Origin: Axinella damicornis
Lineage: Eukaryota; Porifera; Demospongiae; Axinellida; Axinellidae
Assembly (NCBI GenBank): GCA_963931865.1
Contig: OZ007516.1
Location: 3,094,744 to 3,158,743, forward strand
Length of the DNA stretch: 64,000 bases
Direction of reading: 5' to 3'
Part shown: positions 1-13,400 of the stretch, piece after piece
How positions within the stretch are numbered: position 1 is the stretch's first letter
Layout: the number at the start of each line of letters is the position of its first letter
The notes under the pieces: model-generated
The model's database searches: none
What the model was told of the DNA's origin: nothing
What the model saw: only the letters and a program-made list of their open reading frames with translations
Position numbers and translations under genes: made by a program

Positions 1-1441
1 AATGGCAAACTTTGCGATGATGTGTGCGAGGAGGAGATGACCGTGGTACTTTGTGGCAGGGTCCACGCACTGTTTGGGTAAGAGGCAGGGCCATGCAAAG
101 GTCATGAGGCGACGCAGCTTCGCACCCTGCCGCTTGTTGTTGGAGTCGTGGATGTGCGGGGCAGCATGTTCCACTAGGAGGGAGGAAAACTGGAGGAGGA
201 GGATGCACACGGAATCCTGGGGGACAAGGGGAGGGGGGAGGTGGAAGGGGGAGGACGGGGAGGGGGAGGAGTGGGGAGGAGGGGAGGAGAAGGGGGAGGA
301 GAAGGGAGGGGATGGGGAAGAGTGGGAGGAGGGGGACAAAGGTATCAGAATGTCAGATGCAAGCCACAGATGGCAAACAGCTATGCAACTATGCATTGCT
401 TCTTTGGGCTCCTGGAACGTAGATTACTGATAGCAGATGCACAGACGGACAAACATACAGACACACTCACCGAGGACCCAAAGGGTTTGTCGGGGTTGAT
501 GACCTTATTGATAAAGACACTGATGATGTTCTCCTCATTGTCATGCTCCGGGTCAGGAGGTCCACCTAGCAGCTCATCTCCCTTCCCCTCCTCAAATGTG
601 GCTGTGAACATTGGGATCAGGATGTACTGCAGGATCTGGAGGAGGGAGGAGGGAGGAGGGAGGAGGGAGGAGGGAGGAGGGAGGAGGGAGGAGGGAGGAG
701 GGAGGAGAGAGGAGGGAGGAGGGAGGAGGGAGGAGGGAGGAGAGAGGAGGAAGGAGGGAGGAGGGAGGAGGGAGGAGGGAAGAGGGAGGAGGGAAGAGGG
801 AGGAGTGTGGATGGAGGAGGGAGGAGGGAGGAGTGTGGATGGAGGAGGGAGGAGGGAGAAGGGGGGTGGGGGAGGGGAAGGGAGGAAGGGAGAGGACGGA
901 GAGAGGAGGGAGGAGGGAGGGAGAGGGAGAGGACAGGAGAGAGATGAAGGGAAAACATCTTGAGCACTCAGGTGGGGAACTCACAGACCAGGTAAGCTGC
1001 TGACCTTCGCCTTCAGTTCCTGTGGATAGTCCTGGTTTCCAAACACCTCCACAAACTTGAAGAACACAGCCCTCTTCTGCTCGATGGAGTACCCTTTAGT
1101 GACGTCATTCTCGATGTAAGAGGTGAGGAAGTGGTAGGACGTGAGGTGGCGGGTCATGTAGACACGGAGGAGCTGGAACAGAGTGTCAATGTCTTTGTGG
1201 TGGTGCTTGCAATGGGAGAGGAGGCACCGGACCAGCATGGGGCACCCCTGCCAGTGTGCGAGGGGGAGGGAGTCCTGTGGTGTGTGTGGGTGTGTGAGTG
1301 TGTGAGCAAGAACTCATGATGGTTAGATGAACAAGAAGTGAGTCAGTGAAGATGCCATGCCCTTTATATGACAAGCCAGACAAGGTCAATAAGTACAAAG
1401 GTTGCACACATCAATAGTCTAGTCTCACCCGACTTCCATTA

Positions 1442-1506
<65 letters not shown>

Positions 1507-4401
1507 TAGTGAGCCTGGTATGGTACACATCTGATGACCATATCTTCTTCAGGTACTCCACAAGCAGCGTCTTGTCCACAATCCACTCCTCTCTCTCACT
1601 GACCAAGAGGTGGCAGAGGGAGATTGCCTGGTGATGCAGCTCCTGACGCTTCTGGGAGGACACATCATCGGAAGTGGGAAGCTGCGAGGGAGGGAGGGAG
1701 GGAGGAAGGGAGGGAGGGAGGGATGGAGGGAGGGAGGAGGGAGGGAGGGGGGGAGGGAGGGGGGAGGGAGGGAGGGAGGGAGGGAGGGAGGGAGGGAGGG
1801 AGGGAGGGAGGGAGGGAGGGAGGGAGGGAGGGAGGGAGGGAGGGAGAGAAGGAAGGAGAGAGGGTGGGGACGTGAGGTGTAGTGAAAACCAAAGTACTTA
1901 CAATAGATACATTCAGAAGTTTGCTGCACACGATAAAGCACTTACTGTAGATGGGGTGATCTCTAATGTTTCTTGCCCCCTAACAGAAACTCAAATATGA
2001 AATGCTGAAAGCTGTCTTACTTACTGGTAGTGCAAATGTGGCGCTAATGAGTTTCTGTGATCCCACAGCCAGCGCATCCTTGAGAGGCTCTCCGTCCTTG
2101 TGTTTCAGGAAGAAGTGGAAGATGCGAGAGAGGGCAGTGTCAGAGAGCCGGCAGAGAAAGAAGTCCACTGTCTGTGTGGGAAACTTGAGTGCAAACTTCA
2201 TCACCGGATCCCTGAACGGGCTGCCAAGCTGGAGGGGAAGGGTGGGGGAGGAGAGGGAAGGGGGAGGAGAGGGAAGGGGGAGGAGAGGGAAGGGGGAGGA
2301 GAGGGAAGGGTGGGGGAGGAGAGGGAAGGGGGGGGGATGAGGGAGGGGAGGGATCATACAACAACATGGGATGCAAGATGGATCACGGTACATGTCTTTG
2401 AAGACCTAAACAAAGCTCTGGAAGCTATTCGGAAACTTCTGTATAGAGCCTTAAGCTTCTTTAGAAGATGCTTTGTGATTCTCGGAAGACAAGAGCCGTG
2501 CAAATGCATGTTGGAAACATCCTGAGGGTTGGCGTCATTTTTAAGATGATTACAGACAACTTTAGCTGGTGTAATGTTAGTAGCAATGTGAATACAGTTG
2601 GGACAGTGTGCCAGGGGGCATCAACAAGAGTCTACGAGACATCCCCAACACACACACATGCATACCTCAATCCCTAATGCCTTCTCCCCCTTCAGGCAGA
2701 GGGCCAGGAGAGGCTCAAACAGTCGGAAGGTGGAGGCGGGCAGCATGTGGAACATCTCCATAATGTGCAGGCAGATCTGCACCTCCTCCCCCCTCCTCTG
2801 GGTCTGACCTGCCGTGCTCACCACCACCTCCATCCAGCGACGAAGGTGTGTCTGGGAAGGAGGGAAAGGTATGGATGTAGTGAATTCAAGTAACAAGTTG
2901 GTGACAATGGCATGTTCAATTCATGCTGATGTGATATTAGGCCAAATATTTGAGCAAAGTACTATGCTAGTTATCTTGGGCTAGGAATGAGATATGAAGC
3001 TGGGATTTGCACCATTGTGATCAGCATGAATGGAGCTTTCAAATGATGTCAATTTTGCTGTAGGTTGAAATTTGACCCAAAATCATGAAAAACCATGGAT
3101 TATAGCCTTTGGTCGAGTGCGATTTTTGGCAAAAATGTGACCAACATTAAAATTCTTTTTTATGACATCAGTTGAAGGTTCTTTTCATGCTGATCACAAC
3201 GGTGCAAATCCCAGCTTCATATCTCCTTCCTAGCCCAAGATACATAGCATTGTACTTAGCCGACTACTCCGTATATCCGTTGTCTAAAGAAAGACATGTT
3301 GTATGATTATGTATTGATATGAAGCTTGGTATTGTGCCATTGTGATCAGCATGAAAGGAACCTTCAACTGATATCCTAAAATGAATTTCACACTTCGTCA
3401 AAAATCGCACTCGACCAAAGGCTATAATCCATGGATTTTCATAATTTTGGGTCAAAATTCAACCAACAACAAAATGGACCTCATTGGAAAGCTCCATTCA
3501 TGCTGATCACAATGGTGCAAATCCCAGCTTCATATCTCATTCCTAGCCCAAGGTACCTAGCATAATAGTATAAAATTGTGCTATAGCTGCATGCAATCAA
3601 TTTTCCCAGGCCTTCTACATGTACACCAGTTTTTGATTGCTTAAAGTACTTTTGCATACTGTAAGCGAGGTGTAGAAGGCCTGGGAATTAGGCTATGCAT
3701 GCCCCCAGGATATGCCCCAGGCCTTCCGCCACTATATTTGCATACTGCAAGCAATATTAGCTGGGAATGAGGCTATCGAGCAGGGATCCGTTGTTTACCA
3801 GGTGTGCTGCTACAGCAAATTTTGCTACAATTGATGTGTCAAAATGGGCCGTAATAAAAATGTGCCAGTTTTGGCATGTGAACAAACATGTACCCGACAT
3901 ACACAATGTCATACAGTTCTACAAGGGAGCATAAAATTTTATGGCTATACAGCTTGTGTACCATGAGGGAGTCACACATCTTCTCGTTGAAGGAGGTGGG
4001 GAAGAGGGAGATCATGTGCGTGAGGCGCTGGAGGAGGGTGGGGGTGAGGTTGCGGTAGTCCCCCAGCATCATCAGCAGTGGGCGGAGGGCGCTGTGCACC
4101 AGCTCGATGTCCGATTGGGTGTGGTCCGCCATGAACTGGGAGGGATGGAATAGACATTGCTCTAGAGACAATATTCAGAGAGAAGTATGGTAGTACTGAA
4201 CACAGGGACACTCCACCTGCATGATGGGTTCCCAGAGTGTAGTTTGCACTCACACATACACATACACCCACCCACCAACACACACCCACCCACACACACT
4301 AGCCTCATTCCCAGGCCACGTGGGAGGAGAGAAAGCTTTCTCTCCTCCCACGTGGCCTGGGAATGAGGCTAACACACACACACACACTCAGACAAACACA
4401 T

Positions 4402-4477
<76 letters not shown>

Positions 4478-7400
4478 ATACACACGCACACACACACACA
4501 CACATACACACATACACACACACCTTCTTCATGGCGTCCTTCCCCGCTTCCTGCAGTTCCTTGACGCTGGAGTTGATGGCCTTGTACAGCACAGTGAATA
4601 TCTTCTCCCTCATCTCGGGGAGGTAGTGGCAGGCGGCCAGAGCGGCGAGGCCACTCACCTTCAGAGGGACCAGTGAGGGGACGGAGCGGTAGCATGGTAG
4701 CTTTGCCAGGGAGGTGTCTTCACTGTCACACAGTGTGACAAGCTGGGAGGGGGTGGGTAGGAATGGGGAGGGGGGAGGATGGGGTGTGGGGGTGTGGGGG
4801 TGTTTCGGGTGTGGGGTGTGGGGTGTGGTGCGTGGGTGGAGTGGTGTGTGGTACATGTATGTGTGCATGTGTGGGGAGTGAGATGGTGTATGTTTGGGGG
4901 AATTACCCTATTTCATAAGCTACATGTACCATACCCCTCTGCACATTGATATAAGCACATGTTGTCTAAGCTAAACATGCACGCACTGGACTGTCCTGAA
5001 ATGACAACAAATTTTTTGATAACCGTTGATCCTCTCTTCTGTCCTCCCTCCCACACAATCTTTGTACAATGGCTAATTCACCAGAAACTATAAATTTGTT
5101 TTCCTGTGGCCTAATTTCCTGAGACCATACTGGTACAGGTATGAATGGAATGATAAACAGACTTCAACTTGTTCGTTGCTGACGACAGATGTGGTGCGCA
5201 TACAAGAAACTGTTGAGATGGGATGATAGGAAGCTAGACCTCAACTTCAGCTAAGAAGAACGGGTAGGTCAAGTTTGCTCTTCCACAAACTTCACAGTTG
5301 TAGAGGCAATCTGCAGTCTCAGGTACACTTTAATTTGTGTCTGCACTGATAACTACACGTATGCTGTTTACAATAACTAACATACAGTCTACAACAGGCG
5401 GGGGTTCTCTCCCTCCTGACTAGGCTCATTCAGCTTTTGTACACCTGTGTCCTCTTACTTTCCCGCCTTTCCACATAGTGACTGTACTTAAGATCACTGT
5501 ATACATGTACGTAGTTACCAAAATATCATGTTAGGTCAGACAGTGAAACAAAATCAGTTCAGTTCATATGATAATCCAGGAATGCCGCATCTCCAATGCA
5601 GGAGGTTTTCATGGAGGTCCTGGGCCCCATTAATGGGGTAGTGGTGATATGACATCATCACAGAACATGCTTGAGTTACCATAAATGGCATTGCTCAAAC
5701 TTGTTTTTCTGGAAGGGCAAAGGGCAAATTCCATACTGCTGCTACGTCTCCACCTAGCTAGTCGCCATGAACTGTTCTCACATGTGCATGTGCAATGGGT
5801 GTGCATCTTCCAACTTGTACGTACATGTACAGACTGACACTTCTGAAGCAAGTATTGCATGTGTACAGCTTTTCTATGAGCAAAGACACGCACACGCACC
5901 ACACTTACACACAACAACACACACTTCACTAGCAGTGCTACCATGGATAGAGAAGGATTCAAGCCCCCAAAGAAGAGGAAACTGTCAGTAGAGAGTGACA
6001 CGTACGAGGAAGAATCACAACATCCAACTCTGGGTGAGTTACATAAACAATATTTGGAAGTACACTTGGCTGCATTTTTATGCAACACGTGGGTCTGCTA
6101 CTATTCAGAAGTAGCCTCATTCCCAGGCTGTTCCCACCTCCAGTCTTTGATTGCTTGCAGTATGCAAAACGGAGGGGAAAGGGCTTGTATTGATGCTGTC
6201 TTGTGAACGCTCTGGCCTCCAGCCCTCAGATTGACGTTACAAGAAATGGCTTCGATATTCATCACCGGGCACAACCCCTATGTGTCTACCCTCTGTCTAC
6301 CTGATATCACTGCACGTGGCCAAATCTCCCAGGCCTTGCCCCTCTGTATGTGCATAATGCAAGAGGTCAAAACTGGAAGTGGGAACAGCCTGGGAACGAG
6401 GCTAATTCAGAAGCATTTCCATATAAAGACAGCAACTTCCCCCAGGATGACCTCTTCTGGGAACTATAATAATAGGAATCACAATTATTAGACTTCCCTG
6501 CTTGCAGCTTCAGTGAACACACCTTCTCCATACATGCAGAGATAACCTAGGCATATTGAAACAGACAAACCATGTTCCATGCCTTAATTGTAAGCTCAAA
6601 ACTTTGCACTTGACCTCTATAACGTATGCTGCTGTGGTGATGGTCAACAAGAGGCTTAGCTCTCCAGAAGAGGATTTGAGTCAGGCAACATTTTGGCTAC
6701 TTGCACTACATATGGAAATCATGCTTGTTTGTCAGAAAAATTCGGGTGTGCTTTATTTAGAATTACTAACCAGTGCCAATAACATCAATCAACTGAACAA
6801 TGAGATTGTCAATGTAAGTTTCCTACATGTAGTTGTACAGTATTTAGTTCGACCTTCTAATGTATTCCCCTAAACACACACACATGCACAAGCTCACACA
6901 ACACACACTCACATCCACACACCCCCATACAGCTGTCCAAAGTCAGTGGCATGAACCCAAAGCAATTGAACGGGAAGTGCTCGACAAACTGATGCCGGAG
7001 TTGGTACAGTACACCAACCCACTCATCCTGCTTCCGTACCTCCAACGCCATCGGTTGGTCAACCCCGACGATGCAGAACGCATTAATCAGCCAATTAAGA
7101 TAGATCGCGAAAGGACTCAGATAATAGTTGACAATGTTGCCAAGAATCCAGACGGACTCTACGATTTTGTGCAATGCTTGCAGGAGGAGCCCGACCACCC
7201 AGGACACAGCTACCTGGCAACACGTCTGTGGGATGCAATCATTGACAGCAATCAGCAGCGGATGAAGAAGACTTTTCGTACGTACATGTAACAACTCACG
7301 CATCACATGAACAATGTTTAACATTACATGAGGTAATAATTATGTTCATGTGTGCGTGCATATTCCTAGTTTACTAGAGTACGGTTGCATATTCCTAGTT

Positions 7401-10400
7401 TACTAGAGTATGGTTGCATATTCCTAGTTTACTAGAGTACGGTTGCATATTCCTAGTTTACTAGAGTATGGTTGCATATTCCTAGTTTACTAGAGTACAG
7501 TTGTAACAACCCATAGTCTACAACTGTCAGATACAGTCAGCAATCCTCACTAGTGAGGACTTATACACCATCTCAAAATTAGCTCTTCTGCACTTGGCCA
7601 AGCTACATGTACAGGTATGTATAATGTTTCAAGAAAAATAGTGCATACGTACATACAGCAGGGTTTCAAGTACAAGATTACCTTCTTTCTCACAGGGTAT
7701 ATGGATAGGAAGGCCTTGCTCCGTTGAGACCAAGTGCCCCCATATCGTAAGCTCCTGGGACGAATTGCACAAGAGCTAGAATCAGAAGAGATCCGGCACA
7801 TGGCTTTCCTAGCAAACGCAATAACAAGACAAGAGACGCTAAGCAAGATCATCGACGGATGGGAGCTCTTTGTGGTCCTTGAGACACACGGTCTACTCAG
7901 CTCCAGCAACTTCATGTTCCTGTTTGACAGCCTGATCACAGTTAAACGGCCTGATCTTGTGAGAGAGGAGGCACAAGAACTGTGGGACGTACCATACGCT
8001 CACCCTGTCTTCCGCGTCATGGAAGACCTGCACCGGGAGCCGAGCCAAGAGGAACACGGCCAGCTGAAGCGCTGTTTCAATAGCTACAAGGAAGCCATGA
8101 GAAAGCTGACCGGTCTTGCAGACGACGAAAAGTCATGGGAGAAAAGATTCAGCAACACCTTTGAGGTGATCAGAGCCAGACTGCACAGTCGACCGACAGT
8201 AACTGCAGCAAGCGTACAAACACCCAAGATTGCTGTGAGTACAGTGGAGACAGTCTGCCAGCATTGTAACCAACTGATCCACGGGTTGTTCATCAAGTTC
8301 ATTCCAACACAAAATCCGCAAAATATCAGGGAACCCATCGAGCAATGGCAGAAGTTCTATAGCGAACTAGAGGAGGTGTGGGACACACTCGAGTGGGAGA
8401 AGGAGGAAAGGAGTAAGGAGCACGTTAAGAGGGAGGAAGAGGAGAGCCACCCGATCGGAAAGGCAATGACAGAGGCTTACAAATGCCTCATAGAGCTAGC
8501 ACAAGGTATGTTGTGCAAAATGGCCGTTGAGGAGGAGTCGGAGAAGCTGTCAGAGGTTCTTCATCTCATCGAACGAATGTAGTCAATCAGTTGTTGTATT
8601 TCGTGGTTCCCTGGCTGTCAAGCATCATTTATCTCGCAGCTCTACCCAGAGCAGAAATGGCACCCTTTAGAAAAAGGCTGCAAGATACGTACGATAGAAA
8701 CGAAGCAGAGGTGCAAAGAATGAAGACAGAAAATCAAGCACAATCAGAATCCATTCCGGCAGTCAATTTAGTTGCTACGCTGTGGCAGATGACGCTAAAC
8801 ACACTGATGAGGAACCGTGGACATGACTCAGTGACAACCGACTGCCAAACGCTGTTTGCGAAGCGTCTAGAAAGTGAGAAGAGGGCATTCTACAACATAT
8901 ATATCCTAGTCGCTAAGAAATGTGCGGACACAGCAAGAACCAGTCTAGATCAGTTCAAAGAGGAGAGAATTGACGATCTGGTCAAAAATGTTGATAATGA
9001 AACTGGAAGAGAGATACTGAGAAATGCGATTAGAAACAGTTTGAGATATGACAGACTGAAGTAAGCACGTGGAACCTCAGGCCAACTTTTGATCAGTTTT
9101 GTATTCATCAACATCATGTACTAATCAAGTCTCAATCCCAGATCACCTGTCTTTCTCGGGCCTGGGAACGAGGTTAATCCAACACATACATGTACATGTA
9201 ACACCAACTGCTCAGTGTAATGCCCCATAATAAGTTCTCTCCTTACACCGTGGTAAGTACACTCCTGGAAGTGCAACTCACAGGGAGGGTAAAAACCCAC
9301 TTCTTAGAATGATGCCTCAGGTATTACTCTCACCTTGTGGTACGACCTATAGTAACTAGTAGAGCAATTGAGAGGTGGTCAAAAAGAGAAGATCCATGTG
9401 GTTGGGGCCGACCATCTGAGTCCACCTCTGATAAGTGTGGGTACAACACTGATTGCCAGAGTAGTGGTGTAGTTATAATGTGTAGCAAGTTAGTTACATG
9501 TACCAAGTACAAGAAACATATCATCCAAGGGAATGCTGCTTGAGATCCGTACAGACAACACAAACAAGTGGATATTCAATTTCGATTCCACATTTCACCT
9601 CATAAATGACTTGCACATGCCACTAACCTCTTGGAAGAATATCTTATGCTCAGGTACGGTGAGGTTGATGGAGAAGAGTCGTGGGGAGAGGGAGGTGCAG
9701 AACGTATTGCCGTCCATCAGGGCAATCTGGGTGCTCACGGGCTGGTGCTTGAGGAGATGCTTCCTGGGGGGGATCATGTCCGCCAGGATCTCCTTGTGGG
9801 GCTCCATAATGTCCGTGACGGATTTACCCGTGACCTCAGCCAGAAGGTGAAGGCAGCGATGAGACTGGGGGAGGGGGTGTGCGTGTGGGTGTGGGGGGAG
9901 GTGGCCGAAGGTAGAGAGAGGTAGAGAGAGAGAGAGAGAGGTGATAAGCGTTCCAAGAATACATGTATCATAACGGTGCTATGCATGGTGGTGTATATAC
10001 ATGTACTTCATAATTATTTGAATAGGCAGTGAATTGGTTACCAAATTGGTATCCAACTACATGTAGCCTCATTCCCAGGCTCATGTGTTTCCCTACCCCC
10101 ACACAAGAGCCTGGAAACAAGGCTAGCACCGCACATGAACATTTTGGTAGAACTGCATGGATCAGGGTTAGTCTGTACAAGAATGTCTCTAAGGTGTGCT
10201 GGAAAGTGTACCTGCTTCCTGACATTTTCGTTCGGAGAGATGACCTCCTTGACCAGGTGTCTTGAGACCAGGTGGAATGACTTCTCCTGCGCCACACCCT
10301 CAGCAGACTGAACAGAGGCAGACATTGCATTGTTACATCCCCACATACACAGACACCTAGATACATTATAAAATTCTCCTCTACATTGTATCTCTCTCTC

Positions 10401-13400
10401 TCTCTCACACCCACACACAGACACTCTCCCTCACACACTCTCTCTCACACATACACACTACACACCCGCACATGCATGCACCCACACACTCTCAACACAA
10501 ACACACACACACACACACACACACCGTCTTCCCCTCCAGTAGTGGTGAGTTACACAGAGTCAGCAGTTTCTCCATGAGCTCGCTGGCCTGGAGGACAGTA
10601 CCAGAGGACACCTCATTGGTCAGGTCCAGCAGCACGAACATGAGTGCCATCACGAAGGAGAGTTGGTGTCCCATCACCCACTTCAGGGGCATCTTCTCCA
10701 TCAGGAAACTGATCGCCGAGCAACTGAGAGATGGAGGGAGGGAAAACATCATTCAGTTAACAGGGAGAAATGAACGTGTCCCCACTCTTAGTTCACCCCT
10801 CTACTCCAACCCACCCTCCACTCTCACTCACTTTCAAACCTCATTCACCCTCCACTGCTAGCAACCCTCCCTCCACTCCTAGCAACCTCCCTCATTCACC
10901 CTCCACTCCCTAGCAACCCTCCACTCCCAGCCTAGCAACCTTCACTCACCGTCCACTCCTAGCCTAGCAACCCTCACTCACCCTCCACTCCCATCCTAGC
11001 AACCCTCACTTACCCTCCACTCCCATCCTAGCAACCCTCACTCATCGTCCACTCCTAGCCTAGCAACCCTCACTCACCCTCCACTCCCATCCTAGCAACC
11101 CTCACTCACCGTCCACTCCTAGCCTAGCAACCCTCACTCACCGTCCACTCCTAGCCTAGCAACCCTCACTCACCCTCCACTCCCATCCTAGCAACCCTCA
11201 CTCACCCTCCACTCCCATCCTAGCAACCCTCACTCACCATCCACTCCTAGCCTAGCAACCCTCACTCACCCTCCACTCCTAGCAACCCACACTCACCCTC
11301 CACTCCTAGCAACCCTCACTCACCCTCCACTCCTAGCAACCCTCACTCATGCTCACCCTCCACTCCTAGCAACCCTTACACACCCTCCACTCCTAGCAAC
11401 CCTCACTCACCCTCCACTCTTGGCAAACCACGCCCTCTCGTAGCAACACCCAGACAGCTTGTCAGCAGCAAACTCAAACAGTGGCAGATCACTGGCTCTC
11501 TCCCGTTCCCCTACAATCGTGCAGGCTGTCTCGATGACCATGTTGAGGGTGACCTCTCCCATGCGACAAAGTTCCTTCTCCTCCGAGGACATGCACCTGG
11601 TGATTGCATCCAGGAGGACGTAGACGTCCATCACATCCTGGGAGCTGTGGAGTTCAGAGATCAAGAAGTTTACCGTTTTTATGCTAATAAAACGGTATAA
11701 AAACAAATAATAAAATCCATTACTGTAGGATTGGAATCATAGAAATTCCAGGAAATGAATTTGTATCGCTAGATTGGATGGACCGTTGTAATAGATAGAC
11801 AAGCTGCGTTTGGAGAGAAATCGTTTGTTATTCCAGGAAATGGGCATCGAACTGCCATCCCACGTACTGCATTTCGAGTGTTTGTGACTGTTGTAGCTGC
11901 ACTATTCCAGGAACTGGGCGTCTACTGCCATGCCATCATTGCAATGCGCTGCAGTTCGAGCGCGTTTGTGACTGTTATTCCAGGAACATGGACATCAACT
12001 GCCACTGCCACACGCTGCTGGCATTCTGCATTGGCGTTTGTGACTGTTGTGACTACACTATTCCAGGAAATGGACACTCACTGCCGTGCACACAGCCATG
12101 CGCTGAATTTCGAGGGAACTCGTTTGTGACCAAGGACTGCTGTATTCCAGGAAATAGGCATCAACTGCCTTGCCACACAGTGCATTTGGACCAAATCAGA
12201 CTGACTATGAATAGTGAATTTTGTAAATAATTATTATTGAAATCAATAATTATTGAAATCTGTTTAGTGAGCACAATAAAACGAACATAAAATGGTCATA
12301 TGCAACAGTATAGCACTTCAAACTTGTAGCAAACCATATAACAACAAGTAACAGTCCATACAACATAATTATTTCTCCACCCAATAATCGGATAATCGGC
12401 AATTATTCGACCCACAATAATCGGCAATTATTCGAGCCCCAATAATCAGTGTTGATTCCAGGAGCAATATCACAGCACTAGTGTATATACATGTACTCTA
12501 TATCAATGCAGGGATGCCATTCTGTAATGATGCAGAGACATACAAATTCTCAGACCACGGTAATATCCCGAGATTCAACTGACAGTTACGTCTGAAGTAC
12601 AATGCTTGTACATCAAGGTTTCATGGGGGGGGGGGGGGGGGGGGGGGGGGGGATCCAAAAGGTATGATGTCATATAAATGGCAGTTGGAATTAACATGCA
12701 GTGGTTTAGCCATTTTTCTCTGGGGGAGGGAGCATGCCCCCAGACCCCCCTAGAACAGGTGTGCTTTGCATGCTTACGCACTTCAGTTTACTATCCCACA
12801 AAAGCCTGTTAGAAACCGTGTACACGTACATGTTCCTACACCATACCAGTAGAATGGAATCAAACTCACGGCTGTTTGAGCAGGTTGGCAGAGCTGCACT
12901 GCTGTACCACGGCCACTGTGGTGACGTGCTTCACAATGCCAGCGATGAACACCAGGGCCTCACTGCGCAGGTCACGCAGGCACGACGCAACTGAGGGAGA
13001 ATCAACAACGGAAGTATCAGTAATGGATGGATGTACAACAGTGTACAGCAGGAGGCCTATCCGACAGGACTGTCACAATCACCCCACTCATTCGTATGCA
13101 AGCAGATCCATTACTTCAACCGTCAACTGCACTCACTGAAGATTCCATGCAACGCCATCTCAAAGGATGCTCTGGCCCCCTTGTTAGTGCACTGGGGGAG
13201 GGAGATGTGCTTGAGCCGGCCGCCGTGGAAGTCCAAAGGCTGGTAGTCAACCTGCTTCAGCAGCTGGTACAGGTCAGAGTCCGCATCCCCGAGGTTCATC
13301 ATGCCAACCAGGAAAGCCTGAGAGAGAGAGAGAGAGAGTGTGTGTGTGTGTGTGTGTGAGTGTGTTTGTGAGGAAAGGGAATAGGACAAGCCGCATTAAG

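Noticed and set aside
592..1003. Several open frames of 76-240 codons over the GGA repeat, both strands
   Set aside because: Repeat translation (EEGGGRR / PPSSLLP); real coding there is TRRAP on the minus strand.
1549..1941. Pro/Leu/Ser-rich and Gly/Arg-rich frames
   Set aside because: Translation of the GGGA microsatellite.
4221..4676. His/Thr-rich frames across the AC repeat
   Set aside because: Microsatellite artefact next to a TRRAP exon.
6556..6873. 105-codon frame on plus inside CARD-DED intron 1
   Set aside because: No family resemblance, lies in a region bounded by good donor and acceptor of the CARD-DED gene, no splice need for it.
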